Positions 33,610-42,692 of a stretch of DNA of 64,000 bases are shown one piece after another. Position numbers and translations under genes: made by a program. The notes beneath the pieces were generated by a model that did not search any database, was not told the origin of the DNA, and saw only the letters and a list, made by a program, of their open reading frames with translations. The stretch's first letter is position 1. Every line of letters begins with the position of its first letter. Origin of the DNA: Planctomycetota bacterium (GTDB lineage: Bacteria; Planctomycetota; Planctomycetia; Pirellulales; Lacipirellulaceae); contig JAJRSE010000059.1 in NCBI GenBank assembly GCA_024278955.1, positions 1-64,000 on the forward strand, given 5' to 3'.

Positions 33610-35217
33610 ATGAATCAGAAATTGTTATCAAGAGCAACTTTCCTAATTTTCCAATTACTTTCCGCATCGCTCCAACAGCTCCGGATTTTCGGTGCTGGGC
33701 ACGCCCCGGCGAAACGCGTCAGGAATCCATCACAGGAAAATGGAGAACGCCCGAGAAGCAAAATCCACAGTCTCTTGGCACTCCCCTTAATCGCATTCGC
33801 CTGCCTGATAACATCCTATCCGTCGCAAGTAAAAGCCGAAACCAAAACGTTTCGTGCAGGAGCATTCTCGATCGACATCACTCCGGTCGAGTTTCCCGTC
33901 ATCATCAACGGTGGCATGCAACAAAAAATAGCAAACAAGGTCGTCGATCCACTCCATGCACGTTGTTTAGTACTCGACGATGGTTCAGGCCCAGATGCTG
34001 CCGGGCAAATCGCTATCGTCGTGGTCGATAGCTGCATGTTGCCACGCGAGCTACTCGATGAAGTAAAACGGTTAGCCAGCGCAGCAACCAACATCGCCAC
34101 CGATCGTATTCTAATTTCTGCAACACATACCCACTCTGCGCCCGCTGCAATGGGATGCCTAGGCAGCAGCCCAGATCAACGCTACCGCCACTTCTTAGTC
34201 CCTCGCATTGCTCAAGGAATTCAGCGGGCTCAGAAAAATTTAGTGCCCGCTAAAATTGGATGGGCCGTCGGACGCGACGAAAAAAACGTTGCCTGCAGAC
34301 GCTGGCGCATGAAGCCTGGCACGGCTCCAACGAACCCTTTTGGCGGCACCACTAACGATCAGGCTCAGATGCATCCTGGATACGGAAACAAAAATGCAAT
34401 CGAAGCAACAGGACCTGTCGATCCTCTGGTAACCGTGCTTTCGTTACAAACGCTCGAAGGCCGCCCGCTGGCCTTGTTGGCAAATTATTCGTTGCATTAC
34501 GTCGGAGCACCGCCCATCTCGGCAGACTATTTTTCTGTCTTCTGTAGCGAGATCACAAAACTCGTCGCCGGCGAATCGTCCGACCCGCCCTTCATGGCTG
34601 CTCTCTCGAACGGCACCAGTGGCGATACCTGGCTCATGGACTATGCCAAAGAGGGACGCCGCAAGTACGACCTCAACAGCGTGGCCACCGACGTTGCTCA
34701 GGCCGCATTTGAAGCCTATCAACAGATCGAATACCAAACTTGGGTGCCGATCGTCATGGAAGAAAAACTACTAACCCTCAACGTCCGACTCCCCTCAGAA
34801 GAAGAGCTTACGCGAGCGAAAGAGGTGATGGTGAAATTAGACGGTAAATTCCCCACCAAATTGGGCGATCTCTATGCTCGAGAAACGATAATACTTCGTC
34901 AGATGCCGCCTACCCGCGAACTAAAAATCCAAGCGATTCGGCTCGGCCAGATGGGCATTGTTGGCATTCCCAACGAAGTCTACGCCAGCACGGGCATCAC
35001 GATAAAAGAACAAACACCGCTTCAACCAACAATGAACATCAGCCTAGCCAACGGAAGCGAGGGATACATTCCTCCTCCCGAACAGCACCTCTTGGGAGGC
35101 TACACAACCTGGCGCTGCCGCACCAGCTGCTTAGAAAAACAAGCAGAACCAAAAATTCGCGACACGGCCTTAGAGTTGCTCAACCGAGTCGCAGCAACAC
35201 AAGATCGCTCGAAATGA
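33610..35217 (+). CDS. Secreted neutral/alkaline ceramidase-like protein, copy 1
   Basis: 535 residues from ATG 33610 (GGAAGAG upstream); the track start is 15 codons earlier. The N-terminus is exported; a hydrophobic stretch precedes SQVKAETKTFRAG. The domain pattern is neutral/alkaline non-lysosomal ceramidase-like: AGAFSIDITPVEFPVIINGG, the metal-ligand motif SATHTHSAPAAMGC, and SLHYVGAP with SADYFSVF. In planctomycetes this family is common in sugar or glycan loci, and lipid amidase activity is not assured. It pairs with the downstream paralogue. Confidence 0.8.
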   Translation: MNQKLLSRATFLIFQLLSASLQQLRIFGAGHAPAKRVRNPSQENGERPRSKIHSLLALPLIAFACLITSYPSQVKAETKTFRAGAFSIDITPVEFPVIINGGMQQKIANKVVDPLHARCLVLDDGSGPDAAGQIAIVVVDSCMLPRELLDEVKRLASAATNIATDRILISATHTHSAPAAMGCLGSSPDQRYRHFLVPRIAQGIQRAQKNLVPAKIGWAVGRDEKNVACRRWRMKPGTAPTNPFGGTTNDQAQMHPGYGNKNAIEATGPVDPLVTVLSLQTLEGRPLALLANYSLHYVGAPPISADYFSVFCSEITKLVAGESSDPPFMAALSNGTSGDTWLMDYAKEGRRKYDLNSVATDVAQAAFEAYQQIEYQTWVPIVMEEKLLTLNVRLPSEEELTRAKEVMVKLDGKFPTKLGDLYARETIILRQMPPTRELKIQAIRLGQMGIVGIPNEVYASTGITIKEQTPLQPTMNISLANGSEGYIPPPEQHLLGGYTTWRCRTSCLEKQAEPKIRDTALELLNRVAATQDRSK

Positions 35218-35229
35218 AAACCTATCTTT

Positions 35230-35366
35230 GTCGTCCCTGGAAAAGTCACTTAGCGTTACGATATTTGGATAGCGCTTGCTTTGGTTGCTGGTAACGCCGC
35301 CAAACTTGCCACCCGTCCGGCGAAACCCAGTCGCCCCGCTGGCACGGTGTTTTTTTCAGGGACGAC
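35230..35366. repeat. Inverted repeat between the two ceramidase-like genes
   Basis: GTCGTCCCTG (35230-35239) is the exact inverse of CAGGGACGAC (35357-35366), each with a run of A or T on the inner side. The 117 bases between carry no gene. This looks like a small repeat element or the remains of one, as short elements of this build are common in planctomycete genomes. Confidence 0.55.
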
Positions 35367-35379
35367 TAAATAAGCAGGC

Positions 35380-37764
35380 ATGATGAACCATTCAAAATCT
35401 CTGGCGAAATATATTTTCTGCTTTCTGATATTCAGCAATCTCTCGCCTCAGATTTTGGCCGCAGAAAAAATCACGAAGAGCTTTCAGGCGGGAGTCTTCG
35501 CGGTGGATATCACGCCGACTCAGTTTCCCGTCATTACCAACGGCTATTTTACGGAAAGAACCGAGGAGCGGGCCATCGATAGGCTGATGTCTCGCGCCTG
35601 GGTCTTAGATAATGGAGAAACACGCTTGGCGATTGCCGTTGTCGACAATCTGTTGATCAAAAGGGAGATGCTCGACGAAGTCAAGCGGATGGTCACCGGG
35701 GCGACGGGGATTCCTGGAAATCGAATTCTAATTTCAGCCACCCATACGCACACGGCCCCTTCGGTGGTGGCTTGTTTGGGCAGCGGAGTGGATAGAAATT
35801 ACATGCAGTTTCTGCCTGCTCAAATTGCCAAAAGTATCGTGCTGGCAGAGAAGAATATCGTTCCAGCAAAAATCGGCTGGGCTGTTGTTCAAGATCACGA
35901 GCACAACCACTGCCGACGTTGGATATTTCGTTCTGATCACCTCCAAAAAGATCCGTTTGGGGTAAAAAATGTCCGTGCTCACATGCACCCTGGCCATCTT
36001 AGCCCCAGGCACATAGGCCCCTCGGGGCCCACCGATCCGGACCTTTCGCTAATTGCACTCCAATCTACCGATGGCAGAGTTCTATCGGTATTGGGCAACT
36101 ACGCCATGCACTACTTTGGTTCTACTGCAATCTCGGCCGATGTTTGTGGGCGATTTGGAGATAAATTTGCGGCACTGCTCAAAGCGCCGGAAGTCCATCC
36201 AGATTTTGTTGGCATTTTATCGCAAGGGACCAGCGGCGATAGCCATGGAGGAAGGGATTACAGCAAGCCGAGTAAAAAGATCAGCCTGGACCAGTATTCA
36301 GAAGAACTCGCCAAAACGGCATTCTCGGGTTTTCAAACCATCCAGTACCACGATTGGGTTCCTTTAGCGATGGCGGAACAAACTCTGAAGCTTCGCAGGC
36401 GAACCCCCGATGAAGATCGCCTGAAATGGGCAAGAGCCCGGATCAAAGCACTCGGCGACAAGAAACTGAAATCACAAGCAGACATCTATGCTCACGAGCA
36501 AATTTGTCTTCATGATGAACCCGAGGTGGAACTCAAACTTCAGGCAATTCGAATTGGCGGCCTAGGCGTGACTGCCCTTCCGAACGAAGTCTACGGCATC
36601 ACCGGCCTAAAACTGAAGGCACAGAGCCCGTTTGAGACGACATTCAATATCGAACTGGCCAACGGCGCGGTGGGCTACATCCCCCCGCCCGAGCAGCATC
36701 ACTTCGGTGGCTACACCACTTGGCCAGCTCGAACCGCCGGGCTAGAAGTTCAGGCAGAGCCTCGCATAGTAGAAACCCTGCTTGCTTTGCTAGAAAAAGT
36801 TTCCGGTAAACCGAGGCATAAAATCGCTCTTCCAGAAAGCCCTTATACAAAAGCGATCATGGAATCGACACCGACTGCCTACTGGAAGTTTGAGGAGATG
36901 GCCGATTTCAACGCAATCGATCAACAACAAAATCAGAATGGCACCTTCGAGCCGGGCGTCGCTCGCTACCTTCCGGGTCCGCAGGGGGCAGGAATTTCGA
37001 CCGGGCTGCGAGGCAACCGAGCCGCCCACTTTGCCGGTGGCCGAATGAAATCGCAAGTCCCCGGCTTAGGCGAACCCTATTCGGTCGAGTGCTGGATCTG
37101 GAACGGTTTTCCTTATGATGCCCGCCCTGTCACGGGATATTTTTTCTCTCGTGGCATCAATGGCGACGCGACGGCCGCGGGCGACCATCTGGGCATTGGC
37201 GGAACCGGTCAAGAAGGGAAAGCCGCTGGGAAACTGATTTTCTTTAACGGCAACCAGGCAAATCAACTGCTCGTTGGAAAAACAAACCTCAAAATGAGTT
37301 CCTGGAACCATGTGGTTCTGGTACGAGAGGGCCGTCAGATAACCGTTTATCTCAACGGACGGGCGACTCCCGAGATTTCGGGCGAGGCAAAGTTTACTTG
37401 CCCTGCGGATGCAGAAATATTTGTGGGTGGCCGGAACGACCAGTTCGCGCTTTTCGAGGGCAAGGTCGACGAAGTTGCGATTTACGACCGGGCTCTTTCT
37501 TCCACGGAAATTGCCGACCACTTCCAGCAATCGGGCGTTCAAACATTGGCCGCTAGCTCTAAAAAAAACGCCGTAAATGATGACCTTCAGCCCGAATCAA
37601 AGCCCCTCTCGCCAGCCGAATCGCTAGCAACCATTCATGTTCCCGAAGGCTACGAAATCGAATTGGTTGCCTCCGAGCCGCTGGTGAAAGACCCGGTCGC
37701 ACTGGCCTGGGACGCACAAGGGCCGCACGTGCAGTGGAGTCCTCGGCGCAGAAACCGGCAGTAG
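35380..37764 (+). CDS. Ceramidase-like protein copy 2 with LamG domain and truncated C-terminal fusion
   Basis: 794 residues. A signal peptide (FCFLIFSNLSPQILAAEK) is followed by a ceramidase-like domain paralogous to the previous gene (SATHTHTAPSVVACLG, NYAMHYFGSTAISADV). From about residue 490 comes a LamG/concanavalin-like domain (PTAYWKFEEMADFNA, VECWIWNGFPY, NHVVLVREGRQITVYLNG). Around residue 750 a third domain begins, HVPEGYEIELVASEPLVKDP, the start of a PVC dehydrogenase propeller. It stops after about 35 residues in an odd tail (WSPRRRNRQ). The matching C-terminus of that domain occurs in another frame just downstream. The gene therefore looks like a larger fusion with an internal deletion. 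Confidence 0.8.
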   Translation: MMNHSKSLAKYIFCFLIFSNLSPQILAAEKITKSFQAGVFAVDITPTQFPVITNGYFTERTEERAIDRLMSRAWVLDNGETRLAIAVVDNLLIKREMLDEVKRMVTGATGIPGNRILISATHTHTAPSVVACLGSGVDRNYMQFLPAQIAKSIVLAEKNIVPAKIGWAVVQDHEHNHCRRWIFRSDHLQKDPFGVKNVRAHMHPGHLSPRHIGPSGPTDPDLSLIALQSTDGRVLSVLGNYAMHYFGSTAISADVCGRFGDKFAALLKAPEVHPDFVGILSQGTSGDSHGGRDYSKPSKKISLDQYSEELAKTAFSGFQTIQYHDWVPLAMAEQTLKLRRRTPDEDRLKWARARIKALGDKKLKSQADIYAHEQICLHDEPEVELKLQAIRIGGLGVTALPNEVYGITGLKLKAQSPFETTFNIELANGAVGYIPPPEQHHFGGYTTWPARTAGLEVQAEPRIVETLLALLEKVSGKPRHKIALPESPYTKAIMESTPTAYWKFEEMADFNAIDQQQNQNGTFEPGVARYLPGPQGAGISTGLRGNRAAHFAGGRMKSQVPGLGEPYSVECWIWNGFPYDARPVTGYFFSRGINGDATAAGDHLGIGGTGQEGKAAGKLIFFNGNQANQLLVGKTNLKMSSWNHVVLVREGRQITVYLNGRATPEISGEAKFTCPADAEIFVGGRNDQFALFEGKVDEVAIYDRALSSTEIADHFQQSGVQTLAASSKKNAVNDDLQPESKPLSPAESLATIHVPEGYEIELVASEPLVKDPVALAWDAQGPHVQWSPRRRNRQ

Positions 37765-37933
37765 CCTCACCCTCGTGATGCAAGAAAACAAACGTGAAGT
37801 GATCCTAAGAAATCAGATCGAAGAAATCCAAAGCACGGGAAAATCCATGATGCCTGACGGGCTAGAGCAGCAGACCAGTTTCCAGAATTTTGCCGATCTG
37901 CTCTCGTACTTGCAGAGCAAAGAGCTAAACTAA
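37736..37933 (+). pseudogene. Residual C-terminus of a PVC haem-binding protein
   Basis: In the frame starting at 37736 the sequence reads GVLGAETGSSLTLVMQENKR and ends SMMPDGLEQQ...LSYLQSKELN at TAA 37931-37933. It corresponds to the last 65 residues of PVC cytochromes (compare LMPAGLEK in the gene at 30526). It overlaps the 3' end of the LamG protein gene in a different frame. The propeller and CxxCH portions between the two pieces are missing, consistent with a deletion of about 2 kb. Confidence 0.75.
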
Positions 37934-38004
37934 TTTGAAATCCAAGGTTCATTTCTCGGTCGATTCAGAACCGAGTTCCCAACTTCCCAAGAAAGTTTAA
38001 CCCG

Positions 38005-39039
38005 ATGAGCAATGATTACCGTTTTTCTTTCGGACCTTGGAATATCAGCGAAGGTGCCGACCCCTTTGGTCCGCCCGTTCGGCCATCGATACCGATGGCG
38101 GCTAAGCTCAAACGTTACCAGGAGTTGGGATTCGAAGGCGTCCAACTTCACGATGATGATGTCATACCAGACGTTGACGACAAGTCGGCAGCAGAGCTGG
38201 ACAAGGAAGCGGCAGCCTATAAGAGCATACTCGACGACGAGGGGCTCGTGCCGGAGTTCGTGGCACCAAGACTTTGGGAAAGCAAAAAAGGCATTGATGG
38301 AGCCTTCACGTCGAATGACGAAAATTGCCGTCGATGGGCCATCGATCGTTCCAAACGGGCCATCGATATTGCAAACACGATGGGCACCAAGCTCCTAGTC
38401 CTTTGGCTTGCCCGCGAAGGAACCTATATCCGCGAAGCAAAGGATGCCCTTCAGGCACACCGATATCTTATTGACGCGATCAACCAGCTTTTGGAGTACG
38501 ACAAAGACTTAGAAATCATCATCGAGCCCAAACCCAATGAACCGGTAGATCATGCCTATATTCCGACGATTGGCCATGCCTTGGCACTGGCACATCAGAC
38601 TTGCGATCCTAAGCGAGTTGGGGGATTGATCGAAACGGCCCACGCTCAGCTAGCCGGCTTGGATCCTTCGGACGAAATGGCTTTTGCTTTGGCAGCTGGA
38701 AAGTTGTGGAGTGTCCATCTCAACGACCAAAACGGTCTCAAGTTCGACCAAGACAAAACGTTCGGTTCTGCCAACCTGCGATCGGCATACAATCAGGTGC
38801 GGGTTTTGGAATTGAGTGGCTACGCCCAAACAGGGCGGTTTGTAGGTCTCGACGTGAAAGCGATGCGCACGCAGAAGCCAGAGCAGGCACTAAAGCACTT
38901 GGTAAATAGTAAGGAACTTTTCCTGCACCTAGTCGAAAAGGTGAGAAGTTTCCCGCACGAAGTTCAAGAGCAATGTGTTGCCAATCGCGACTACGAGGCG
39001 CTGGAACTGGCTGTTTTGAATCATCTCATGGGAGTTTAA
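38005..39039 (+). CDS. Xylose-isomerase-like TIM barrel protein
   Basis: 344 residues. The opening FGPWNISEGADPFGPPVRPS and the helix KLKRYQELGFEGVQLHDDDV are typical of the xylose isomerase/AP endonuclease family 2 TIM barrel. Metal-ligand-type residues occur in IIIEPKPNEPVDHAY, the HLNDQN motif near residue 240, and LDVKAMR. These match the arrangement of xylose isomerases, so sugar isomerisation is likely, though the substrate is unproven. It lies 70 bp after the cytochrome remnant and may belong to the same catabolic operon. Confidence 0.75.
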   Translation: MSNDYRFSFGPWNISEGADPFGPPVRPSIPMAAKLKRYQELGFEGVQLHDDDVIPDVDDKSAAELDKEAAAYKSILDDEGLVPEFVAPRLWESKKGIDGAFTSNDENCRRWAIDRSKRAIDIANTMGTKLLVLWLAREGTYIREAKDALQAHRYLIDAINQLLEYDKDLEIIIEPKPNEPVDHAYIPTIGHALALAHQTCDPKRVGGLIETAHAQLAGLDPSDEMAFALAAGKLWSVHLNDQNGLKFDQDKTFGSANLRSAYNQVRVLELSGYAQTGRFVGLDVKAMRTQKPEQALKHLVNSKELFLHLVEKVRSFPHEVQEQCVANRDYEALELAVLNHLMGV

Positions 39040-39083
39040 GGCGAGCGCCAGATAGGAATTTATCGCTCGCCCCAAATACGACA

Positions 39084-39195
39084 GCCTAGTGCTTTGACAA
39101 CTCTTAGAATTGGGGTGCTGGCTGACAGAAGTTGTTATCCAGTAGGTTGTTCTGACAGCCAGCACCCCAGTTTTTAGCTATGACAAAGCACTAGG
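39084..39195. repeat. Palindromic MITE-like element
   Basis: The outer bases CCTAGTGCTTTGACA (left) and TGACAAAGCACTAGG (right) and the inner bases GGGGTGCTGGCTGACAG and CTGACAGCCAGCACCCC are complementary. The result is an imperfect stem of about 45 bp with a 20-base centre. It has no coding content. The element sits 30 bases before an IS630-like transposase fragment and could be its terminal or miniature derivative. Confidence 0.75.
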
Positions 39196-39225
39196 TTGGC
39201 TCACCGAATTTTTCGTAAATAACGA

Positions 39226-39546
39226 ATGCCTAGAGCGTCCTTCGCATCAAGCAAGATCGCTCCCCAAGCAACACGTCGGCCCCGAAAGGTAGGGGAGCCG
39301 TATGCGGATTGGATTAAAGCCAAAATCGACAAGCGGCCTGACATTTATCTTCGAGAGCTCCAGACGGCTGCCAAAGAAGAGTTGGGAAGTCTCGGATGTC
39401 ACGTTGAGCCGAGCGTGTCGCGCACTACAGCAGACTCGCAAAAAACGCTCTTTGCCGTCAAGCAGCAGCGAGAAGACGTAGTCGAGTCGCGTCGACAATG
39501 GCCTGCCACACAACTTTCGATCGCCCCTGTTCCTTCTCCCCCATAG
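39226..39546 (+). pseudogene. IS630-like transposase remnant
   Basis: An open frame of 106 codons contains the N-terminal helix-turn-helix half of an IS630-type transposase (ADWIKAKIDKRPDIYLRELQ). Then comes a shortened linker and KTLFAVKQQREDVVESRRQW, which in intact members sits after further recognition helices. The DDE catalytic domain is absent and the tail is out of context. The gene is dead. Which IS630 subgroup it came from cannot be told. Confidence 0.7.
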
Positions 39547-39638
39547 CAGAGCGCAGCGTAGTGCAAGGAAGCGTAGTCTCGTGACGAACAAACGCGATGG
39601 CTAGTGGAGAGGGTTGTCGGACTCTTCCTGCCAGAGGC

Positions 39639-40745
39639 TCATTCTTCCCAAAGGTTGGCTGTCCTTGCTTTGAGGTCTGGCATTTCCGGCAGTTTGGCGC
39701 TTGGGACCGGCTCGTACCAGAATGTTGCGGCCGACCAGTCGTCCGAGGTCTCGGCCAGCCCTTCCTTATAGGCGATCTGCTGGATGGTGATGCGGGCTTC
39801 CTTTTGCCAGGAGATCGGATCCGGCAGGTGCCAGCGGTACATGGAGATGAAATTTTTCTGGTTCAGACTGCATCCGTTGTAGAGGAAGGAGGTTTGCTGA
39901 ATTCCCCAGGCCAAGCCAACGTAGTCTTCGCTGCCGGTCCCGCAGATCGTTGGGTGTTCGTCGTCGCCGTCCATGAAGACTTTGACTTCCCCTTCGCCCC
40001 ACCATTGCTTCGGGTGAAGGTTGCGGATACCGATTACCGAACCGATGAAGCGTCCTTTCTGTTTCCGTTGAGGCAGCAGCTCAAAATCGACTTTTTCCAC
40101 CGTGGGATTTTCACGCCGAAAAAGCGTGTGCAGCCGGCCGACGTCGGTGTCATGGTGGTCGCCGAGCGTGTAGTCAATCTGGTAGTACAGCTGTGCCGGC
40201 TCGGCGCTCTCGTTCGTAAACGTGATTCGAGCGTGCTTGACGAATGGCATCGGCAGCCAAAGATTTCGCCCGCCCGTGCTCCCGACGGAATGAACGGCCG
40301 ACTGATAGGGCATGATCTTGCCGTGGGCGAAACCGAACAGATCGCCAACGGGGCATTCGATGCTCGGGTGCTGTTGCCCATCCCAGTAGGCGCGGATCAC
40401 ATAGGCTCGTTGGGCAACCGGTTGCCTGCCGGTGGTCATCCAGATATGCCGAATCGTTCCGGGGCCCTCGATGTCACAGAGATTAACCGAGTGTCCCGGC
40501 TGGATCGTTTGGGCCGGTGCTCCTTTCCGTCCGGGGCCGAGGCTGCTGGCGGCAGTACCGCCGGCACCCACCGCACCGGTGGGATTCTCGAATGAAATCG
40601 AACGGGACACTAGGCCCGAGTTCAAGTGGTAAGGCTCCGTGACCAGAAGACTCGACGGTTGGGCCGTTGCGATCGGGGGCTTGGAGAGTCCGAAGACTGA
40701 AAGAGTCAACGCCAATGCTAAAATAGTCGCCGGGTGCTTAGTCAT
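39639..40745 (-). CDS. Secreted GH172 (DUF2961) family protein
   Basis: 368 residues. The signal peptide is ILALALTLSVFGLSKPPIATA. The body has the DUF2961 hallmarks: SVNLCDIEGPGTIRHIWMTT, the segment SIECPVGDLFGFAHG, NLWLPMPF, and the catalytic-acid-like ICGTGSEDYVG near residue 270. DUF2961 is now glycoside hydrolase family 172, with difructose-anhydride and alpha-fructofuranosidase or arabinofuranosidase activities. The exact substrate is unknown. The gene stands alone between IS630 remains and another repeat. Confidence 0.85.
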   Translation of the reverse strand: MTKHPATILALALTLSVFGLSKPPIATAQPSSLLVTEPYHLNSGLVSRSISFENPTGAVGAGGTAASSLGPGRKGAPAQTIQPGHSVNLCDIEGPGTIRHIWMTTGRQPVAQRAYVIRAYWDGQQHPSIECPVGDLFGFAHGKIMPYQSAVHSVGSTGGRNLWLPMPFVKHARITFTNESAEPAQLYYQIDYTLGDHHDTDVGRLHTLFRRENPTVEKVDFELLPQRKQKGRFIGSVIGIRNLHPKQWWGEGEVKVFMDGDDEHPTICGTGSEDYVGLAWGIQQTSFLYNGCSLNQKNFISMYRWHLPDPISWQKEARITIQQIAYKEGLAETSDDWSAATFWYEPVPSAKLPEMPDLKARTANLWEE

Positions 40746-40781
40746 GTCTTTGGTTCCTTGCTGCGTGGGTATGATAAAAAG

Positions 40782-40829
40782 GGTTCATCCGACTAAAGCG
40801 TAAATGGTTTACAAAAAGCTGGACGTTCT
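40782..40829 (+). repeat. Copy of the insertion sequence end seen at 81-128
   Basis: GGTTCATCCGACTAAAGCGTA (21 bases) is the exact reverse complement of 108-128, and the following bases continue similar with a few mismatches. Unlike the first copy it is not followed by the transposase start, so it is probably a decayed or solo IS end. Confidence 0.6.
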
Positions 40830-40983
40830 CCCAGATTATTCCAAAAACGTGTATATAAACAACAAACGCTTGCCCCCAGGCTATTGTGAAAAAACAGGCC
40901 TTCAGCCAAGAAATGACGCTATTTACCGGATGCTCCATAGCAATACTAAGCCGCGGCCTATCCAGATGTTACCGTTAAGTTAA
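40804..40983 (+). CDS. Small ORF beginning in the IS-end repeat
   Basis: 59 codons too short for the track, beginning MVYKKLDVLPDYSKN. In the first IS copy the corresponding start reads MAYKKVDML and then stops. No family is recognised and no ribosome-binding site stands out. It may be a decayed leader of the transposase or a chance reading frame. Confidence 0.25.
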   Translation: MVYKKLDVLPDYSKNVYINNKRLPPGYCEKTGLQPRNDAIYRMLHSNTKPRPIQMLPLS

Positions 40984-41032
40984 TGCCATTCGGCGACACT
41001 CACTTTTCAAATAAAGCCGTTTGCCGCTCGCC

Positions 41033-42502
41033 TTACAAGGCCATGGTAACGGTCTTGCTTTCGGTGTAAGCATCCAATCCCGCTTCGCCCAATTCGCGGC
41101 CAAGCCCGCTTTGCTTGAACCCGCCAAACGGGGCCGCCGCGTCGAAAACGTCATAGCAGTTCACCCAGACGGTACCTGCTCGTACTTTGCTCGCAAAACG
41201 GTGTGCCTTGCCAACATCGCGAGTCCAAACCCCGGCTGCTAAGCCAAAGTTTGTATTGTTTGCTCGGCGAATAATCTCGTCGATATCGCTGAACTTTAGC
41301 ACGGTGAGCACGGGGCCAAAAATCTCGTCCGTCGCGATCCGCATCTCGTCGGTCACGTTGGTAAACAGCGTCGGCTCGATGAAGAGGCCTCGGTCGCCAT
41401 GCCGTTTCCCGCCGCTCACACAATCGGCCCCATCTGCTTTGCCATAGTCGACGTATTTGAGAATCTTATCAAATTGAGCCTGGTCGACCTGTGGCCCCTG
41501 CTCGGTCTCTGGATCAAACGGATCGCCCACCTTGCGGTCACGATTGAACTGAATTAGGCGATCGACCATCTCGTCATGTACTCGGTCTTCAACAAAGAGC
41601 CGACTTCCGGCACAACAGCACTGGCCTTGGTTGAAGTAAAGGGCAAAGTGTGCACCTGCCGCAGCAGCATCAAGATCGGCATCGGCAAAGATCACATTCG
41701 GGCTCTTGCCACCGAGTTCAAAAGTAAGCCGCTTCATTGTCTCGGCAGCCGACCGCTGAATAATCTGAGCCGTCGACATCTCGCCTGTAAAAGCAATTTT
41801 GTCAACGCCCGGATGCGCAACCAACGCAGCACCCGCCGTAGGCCCGTAGCCAGGCACCACGTTAATTACCCCATCAGGTATCCCCGCCTTCTGGGCAAGT
41901 CGAGCCATCCTTAAACAGGTAAGCGGCGTCTGCTCTGCCGGTTTCATCACAATGGTGCAACCGGCCGCAAGCGCCGGACCCCACTTCCAGGCAGCCATCA
42001 AGGCGGGGAAATTCCACGGGATAATCTGACCGACCACGCCGACCGGTTCGCGACGTGTGTAACAAAAATACTCACCACGAATCGGAATCGTCTTGCCCTG
42101 AATCTTGTCGGCCCAGCCAGCGTAATATCGCAGGCAGTCGATCACAAGCGGAATATCCGCCGCCCGCGAATCGCTAATCGGCTTTCCGTTATCAAGCGTC
42201 TCGAGTGCTGCCAACTCGTCAACTTCGGCTTCAATCAGGTCGGCTAACTTGTGCATCAGCGCACCACGGTCACGGGCATCCATTTGCGACCACTCTCCCC
42301 CATCAAACTGCGCGCGAGCAGCATCGACCGCCAGATCAATATCTTTGGCGTCGCCTTCCGCCACCTGGGCGATCACTTCCTCCGTTGCCGGGTGGATCGT
42401 ATCAAACGTCTTCCCGCTAGCCGCTGGGACCCATTTGCCGCCGATAAAACATTGTGTCTGTCGGATTTGTGGACGAGCAACTTTTTCTGCCAAGGTTGCC
42501 AT
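41033..42502 (-). CDS. NAD(P)-dependent aldehyde dehydrogenase
   Basis: 489 residues, the usual length. The motif [12 protein letters not shown] carries the catalytic-region Glu and [13 protein letters not shown] the nucleophilic Cys. The Rossmann-type motif [12 protein letters not shown] and the start [18 protein letters not shown] are standard for betaine, phenylacetaldehyde or retinal-like class 1/2 enzymes. It oxidises an aldehyde to an acid; the substrate cannot be read from sequence. It is monocistronic with a downstream gap of 50 bp to the IS-end repeat region. Confidence 0.93.
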   Translation of the reverse strand: MATLAEKVARPQIRQTQCFIGGKWVPAASGKTFDTIHPATEEVIAQVAEGDAKDIDLAVDAARAQFDGGEWSQMDARDRGALMHKLADLIEAEVDELAALETLDNGKPISDSRAADIPLVIDCLRYYAGWADKIQGKTIPIRGEYFCYTRREPVGVVGQIIPWNFPALMAAWKWGPALAAGCTIVMKPAEQTPLTCLRMARLAQKAGIPDGVINVVPGYGPTAGAALVAHPGVDKIAFTGEMSTAQIIQRSAAETMKRLTFELGGKSPNVIFADADLDAAAAGAHFALYFNQGQCCCAGSRLFVEDRVHDEMVDRLIQFNRDRKVGDPFDPETEQGPQVDQAQFDKILKYVDYGKADGADCVSGGKRHGDRGLFIEPTLFTNVTDEMRIATDEIFGPVLTVLKFSDIDEIIRRANNTNFGLAAGVWTRDVGKAHRFASKVRAGTVWVNCYDVFDAAAPFGGFKQSGLGRELGEAGLDAYTESKTVTMAL

Positions 42503-42520
42503 AATTAGTTCCTTATCAAA

Positions 42521-42554
42521 TGATGTTTGAAGAAAGTTGATGTTTGAAGAAAGT
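42521..42554. repeat. Tandem 17-bp repeat
   Basis: TGATGTTTGAAGAAAGT occurs twice head to tail, 19 bases beyond the aldehyde dehydrogenase start codon. It lies in the 5' untranslated or promoter region of that gene and could be a duplicated regulator site or simple replication slippage. Confidence 0.7.
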
Positions 42555-42692
42555 GTTGTCGACTTGCCGGCTAGGCGACACTATTTAGCCGGGCCAGAAG
42601 GTGAAATTCTAACGCGAACAAGCAAGCTGCGACTAGGCGGCTAAGAAAAATATCGCAAAAAATCGACAATCGTTTGTATTCTCCGCTGCATT

